Assembly (NCBI GenBank): GCA_943912265.1
Contig: CALTTS010000010.1
Location: forward strand, 1 to 64,000
Direction: 5' to 3'
Length of the DNA stretch: 64,000 nucleotides
Source: an uncultured Xanthomonas sp.
GTDB lineage: Bacteria; Pseudomonadota; Gammaproteobacteria; Xanthomonadales; Xanthomonadaceae
Below are positions 61,074 through 64,000 of the stretch, piece by piece. Positions within the stretch are counted from its first letter, which is position 1; every line of letters starts with the position of its first letter. The translations under genes and the position numbers were made by a program. The notes under the pieces were generated by a model, which was given only the letters and a program-made list of their open reading frames with translations, had not been told where the DNA came from and made no database searches.

Positions 61074-62525
61074 ATGACTCCCGATGCCGTGCCGCTCGCC
61101 GCCGCCACCCCGTTGCTGGGCGAGAGCGGCTTCTGGCTGATCCTGCTCGACTGGCTGATCCGGCTCGGCGCGCTGCTGTGGATCCCGGTGCGCTCCAACC
61201 CGGCCGCCGCGCGCAGCTGGCTGCTGCTGATCGGCTTCGTGCCGGTGTTCGGCCTGCCGCTGTACCTGCTGCTCGGCCACCCGTGGCTGTCGCGCGAGCG
61301 CATCCGCCGGCAGAAGGAAGCCTCCGGCGTGATCCGCGAAGGCCAGGTCGGGCTCGACGCGCTGCGCTGGGTGCCGCCGGCCGACGGCGCGAGCGCCGAG
61401 ATGGCGCCGCTGATCGAGCGCCAGGGCGACTTCATGCCCACCCGCGGCAACGCGGTGGCGCTGCTGGACGACTACGAGGTCTCGCTGCGCGCGCTGATCG
61501 ACGACATCGACCATGCCCATCACCAGATCCACCTGCTGTACTACCTGATGTTCGACGACCGGGTCGGCGAAGCCGTGGCGGAAGCGCTGCTGCGCGCCGC
61601 CGCGCGCGGCGTGACCTGCCGCCTGCTGCTCGACGCGGTGGGCGCCAAGCGCGGCCTGCGGCGCTACCGCAAGCGCCTGCTGGCCGGCGGCGTGGACGTG
61701 CACGCGGTGCTGCCCGGCGGCCTGCGCTGGCGCCGCAGCGGGCGCATGGACCTGCGCAACCACCGCAAGATCGCGGTGTTCGACAACCGCGTGGCCTACG
61801 TCGGCTCGCAGAACCTGGCCGAGGCGCCGTTCGTGCCCGGCAAGCCCAACCGCGAGCTGGTCGCGCGCGTGCGCGGGCCGGTGGTGGCGCACCTGGAGGC
61901 GGTGTTCGCCAGCGACTGGTACATCGAGACCGGGCGGCGGCTGGAGGTGATGCCCACCGAACCCTGCCACGACGGCTGGGTGGCCACCCAGCTGCTGCCC
62001 AGCGGCCCGGCGTATCCGTTCGAGAACGCGCGCGACGCGGTGGTGGCGCTGATCCACCTCGCCCGCCGCCGGCTCACCCTGGTGACGCCGTACTTCGTGC
62101 CCGACGACGCCACCCTGAGCGCGCTGCGCATCGCCGCGCTGTCCGGCGTGGACGTGCAGCTGATCCTCTCGGCCAGCAACAACCAGCGCCTCACCGCGTG
62201 GGCGCAGTGCGCCTACTACGACGAGCTGCTGCGCTGCGGCGTGAAGATCGCGCTGTACCGGCCGCACTTCCTCCACGCCAAGCACCTGAGCGTGGACGAG
62301 GACATCGCCCTGGTCGGCTCGATCAACCTGGACATCCGCTCGTTCGCGCTCAACGCCGAGATCGGCCTGCTGTGCTACGACCGCGGCGTGGTGGCGCGGA
62401 TGCGCGAGGTCGAAGCCGACTACCTGCGCGATGCCGACCGCATCGAACTGGCGCGCTGGCGCGAGCGGCCGCTGTGGCGGCGCAGCGGCGAGGGCATCGC
62501 GCGGCTGGCCGACTCGCTGATGTAG
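61074..62525 (+). CDS. cls: Cardiolipin synthase (phospholipase D superfamily)
   Basis: A 483-residue enzyme that joins phosphatidyl groups to make cardiolipin. Two N-terminal helices (LILLDWLIRLGALLWIPV; SWLLLIGFVPVFGLPLYLLL) anchor it. Two HKD sites are intact: NHRKIAVFDNRVAYVGSQN and HAKHLSVDEDIALVGSINLD. The type is ClsA-like by its anchors and length. ATG 61074 is the first suitable start after the rpmG terminator. Confidence 0.93.
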   Translation: MTPDAVPLAAATPLLGESGFWLILLDWLIRLGALLWIPVRSNPAAARSWLLLIGFVPVFGLPLYLLLGHPWLSRERIRRQKEASGVIREGQVGLDALRWVPPADGASAEMAPLIERQGDFMPTRGNAVALLDDYEVSLRALIDDIDHAHHQIHLLYYLMFDDRVGEAVAEALLRAAARGVTCRLLLDAVGAKRGLRRYRKRLLAGGVDVHAVLPGGLRWRRSGRMDLRNHRKIAVFDNRVAYVGSQNLAEAPFVPGKPNRELVARVRGPVVAHLEAVFASDWYIETGRRLEVMPTEPCHDGWVATQLLPSGPAYPFENARDAVVALIHLARRRLTLVTPYFVPDDATLSALRIAALSGVDVQLILSASNNQRLTAWAQCAYYDELLRCGVKIALYRPHFLHAKHLSVDEDIALVGSINLDIRSFALNAEIGLLCYDRGVVARMREVEADYLRDADRIELARWRERPLWRRSGEGIARLADSLM

Positions 62526-62591
62526 CGGCATCGCCGGCGGCGGGCCGCGCGGCCAACGCTTCGGCAACCCCGGCCAGCCTACAATCCGGGC

Positions 62592-64000
62592 ATGAACCTG
62601 AATACGCAACCCGACCCTGCCCGCCACGCCGTGGCCATCCTCGGCGGCGGCGCGGCCGGCGCGCTGACCGCGATCCGGCTGCTGCGCGCCGCGCCCCGGC
62701 CGCTGCGCATCGCCCTGGTCGAAGCCCGGCCCGAGCCGGGGCGCGGGCTGGCCTACGGCACCCGCCACGACGAACACCTGCTCAACGTGCCGGCCGGCAA
62801 GATGAGCGGCTTCGCCGAGGCGCCGGACGATTTCCTCGATTACGCGCTGGCCCAGGGCAACCCGGACGGCCTGCCGCGCGAGGCGCTGGCCAAGGCCTTC
62901 CTGCCGCGCCGGCTGTACGGCGATTACCTGCAGACGCGGCTGGCCGAGGCGCGCGCGGCCTCGTCGTCGACGCTCGACGTGATCGCCGACACCGCCGTGG
63001 CGCTCGAGCGCAGCGCCGCGGGCTGGCAGGTCGCGCTGGCCTCCGGCGCGCCGCTGCGGGCCGATGCCGTGGTGATCGCGGCGGGCAACACGCCGCGCCC
63101 GCTGCCCGCCCGCGGCGCCGACGCGCTGCCGGCCGGCCGCATCGTCGCCGCCTGGGATGCCGATGCGGTGCATGGCATCGGCGCGGACGAGGCGGTCGCC
63201 ATCGTCGGCTCGGGCCTGAGCATGGCCGACAGCGTGCTGAGCCTGGAACGCGGCGGCCATCGCGGCCCGATCCACGTGCTGTCCCGGCACGCAATCCCGC
63301 CGCTGCCGCACGCGCCCTTCGCGCGGCTGGCCGAGGTCGATGTCGATGCCCTGGCCGGGTTGCCGCTGCGCGGCCGCGTGGCCTTCCTGCGCGGGCGCGT
63401 GCGCGACGCGGCGGCGCAGGGCCTGCCGTGGCAGGCGGTGATGGAAGCGCTCCGGCCGCACGGGCCGCGCCTGTGGCGGACGCTGTCGGCCGCCGACCAG
63501 CGCCGCTTCCTGCGCCACGCGGTGCGCCACTGGGACGTGCACCGGCACCGCGTCGCCGCGCCGGTGGCGGCCATGCTGCAGCGCCTGCGCGCAGAGGGAC
63601 GCCTGAGTCTGCACCGCACCCGGCTGCAGCGCGTGGCGGCGCTGGCCGATGGCCGCCTCCGTCTGGAAGGCCGGGCCGCCGACGGCCGCCTGCTGCAGCT
63701 CGACGTCGACCGCGTGGTCAACGCCACCGGCGTGGAGATGCGCGTGCAGTTCATGGGCAATCCCCTGCTCGACGACCTGCTCGGCAGGGGCCTGGCCGTG
63801 CCGGGGCCGCACGCGATCGGGCTGGACAGCCTCGCCGACGGCGACGACGACGGCGCGCTGGTGGCGGCCGACGGCCGGGCGCAGCCGGACCTGCACGTGC
63901 TCGGCAGCCTGCGCATCGGCACGCTGTGGGAAAGCCTGGCGATCCCGGAACTGCGGGTGCAGGCGGCCACCGTCGCCGCGCGCCTGCTGGCGCGGATCGG
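62592..64000 (+). CDS. FAD/NAD(P)-binding protein (partial, runs off the window)
   Basis: The first 469 residues of a flavoprotein-like NAD_binding_9 family member. The dinucleotide motif is VAILGGGAAGALTAIRLLR, then EPGRGLAYGTRHDEHLLNV, which is typical of the family. A second nucleotide motif VAIVGSGLSMADSVLSLER and the NATGVEMRVQF segment follow, with GSLRIGTLWESLAIPELR near the visible end. It could be an oxidoreductase of unknown substrate. The stop codon is beyond base 64000. Confidence 0.85.
   Translation, partial: MNLNTQPDPARHAVAILGGGAAGALTAIRLLRAAPRPLRIALVEARPEPGRGLAYGTRHDEHLLNVPAGKMSGFAEAPDDFLDYALAQGNPDGLPREALAKAFLPRRLYGDYLQTRLAEARAASSSTLDVIADTAVALERSAAGWQVALASGAPLRADAVVIAAGNTPRPLPARGADALPAGRIVAAWDADAVHGIGADEAVAIVGSGLSMADSVLSLERGGHRGPIHVLSRHAIPPLPHAPFARLAEVDVDALAGLPLRGRVAFLRGRVRDAAAQGLPWQAVMEALRPHGPRLWRTLSAADQRRFLRHAVRHWDVHRHRVAAPVAAMLQRLRAEGRLSLHRTRLQRVAALADGRLRLEGRAADGRLLQLDVDRVVNATGVEMRVQFMGNPLLDDLLGRGLAVPGPHAIGLDSLADGDDDGALVAADGRAQPDLHVLGSLRIGTLWESLAIPELRVQAATVAARLLARI

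Noticed and set aside
61005..63896. A 963-codon open frame on the minus strand
   Set aside because: It is antisense to cardiolipin synthase and the FAD/NAD(P) protein, which have clear motifs on the plus strand; the translation is low-complexity.
1..64000. tRNA, rRNA and CRISPR arrays
   Set aside because: Reading the intergenic gaps on both strands showed no cloverleaf-like sequence with a GTTCRA-type T arm and no regularly spaced repeats; a covariance-model scan would be needed to be certain.

Overview
The window is about 70 percent GC and densely coded, with short operons, many ATGA start/stop overlaps and a family content typical of Gammaproteobacteria of the Xanthomonadaceae (Lysobacter/Luteimonas/Xanthomonas type). 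This placement is inferred from gene families and protein style; no rRNA or tRNA gene was seen that would fix it. No CRISPR array, complete insertion sequence or prophage was recognised.

Layout. 1-4086: the end of metE, a broken queH, a GNAT acetyltransferase, and a LysR regulator divergent from a cidA/lrgB-type membrane pair. 4132-14520: a locus that looks dedicated to D-amino-acid or peptidoglycan-type peptides: dgcN-dgcA (D-glutamate catabolism), a LuxR regulator broken by an in-frame TAG, a class A beta-lactamase-fold serine hydrolase, a DmpA-type P1 aminopeptidase, a TonB-dependent receptor, and a second penicillin-binding-fold serine hydrolase. 14949-17211: rluF, whose 5' end is tandemly duplicated (229 bp period), then an AT-rich island with a 3' remnant of one Era/YfjP-like GTPase and a nearly whole second one, bounded by copies of a short GTCAACCTGACCCCGTTTC-type motif. 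17293-24454: a ScfR/PrpR-type regulator divergent from the distal valine pathway (mmsA, acyl-CoA dehydrogenase, enoyl-CoA hydratase, 3-hydroxyisobutyryl-CoA hydrolase, mmsB).

24516-32379: small metabolic genes (pncA, purU, thioesterase), a membrane diguanylate cyclase, and nrdA-nrdB. The 424-nt nrdA leader carries a probable cobalamin riboswitch, and its promoter overlaps NrdR-like boxes. 32380-36142: a lipoprotein, an exported DOPA-dioxygenase-like protein, ohr with ohrR, and a sterol-desaturase-like hydroxylase. 36154-40647: three small exported proteins divergent from an OmpR/EnvZ-type two-component pair, then a secreted esterase. 40799-42683: motAB with a sigma-28-like promoter. 42984-51202: a heavy-metal RND efflux set with its own sensor and regulator, all on the minus strand.

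51327-64000: housekeeping genes: xth, a YeaQ membrane protein, a phosphopantetheinyl transferase, rsmG-parA-parB, a helix-hairpin-helix protein, a UDP-glucuronate-epimerase/GT2/LAB_N envelope-sugar set, a DUF885 peptidase, rpmB-rpmG, cardiolipin synthase, and the start of an FAD/NAD(P)-binding protein that runs off the window.

How they connect: valine degradation makes propionyl-CoA, which fits control by a short-chain-acyl-CoA regulator. The B12 switch on nrdAB suggests that the genome also encodes a B12-dependent ribonucleotide reductase elsewhere. The left-hand locus joins outer-membrane uptake, D-peptide cleavage and D-glutamate breakdown.
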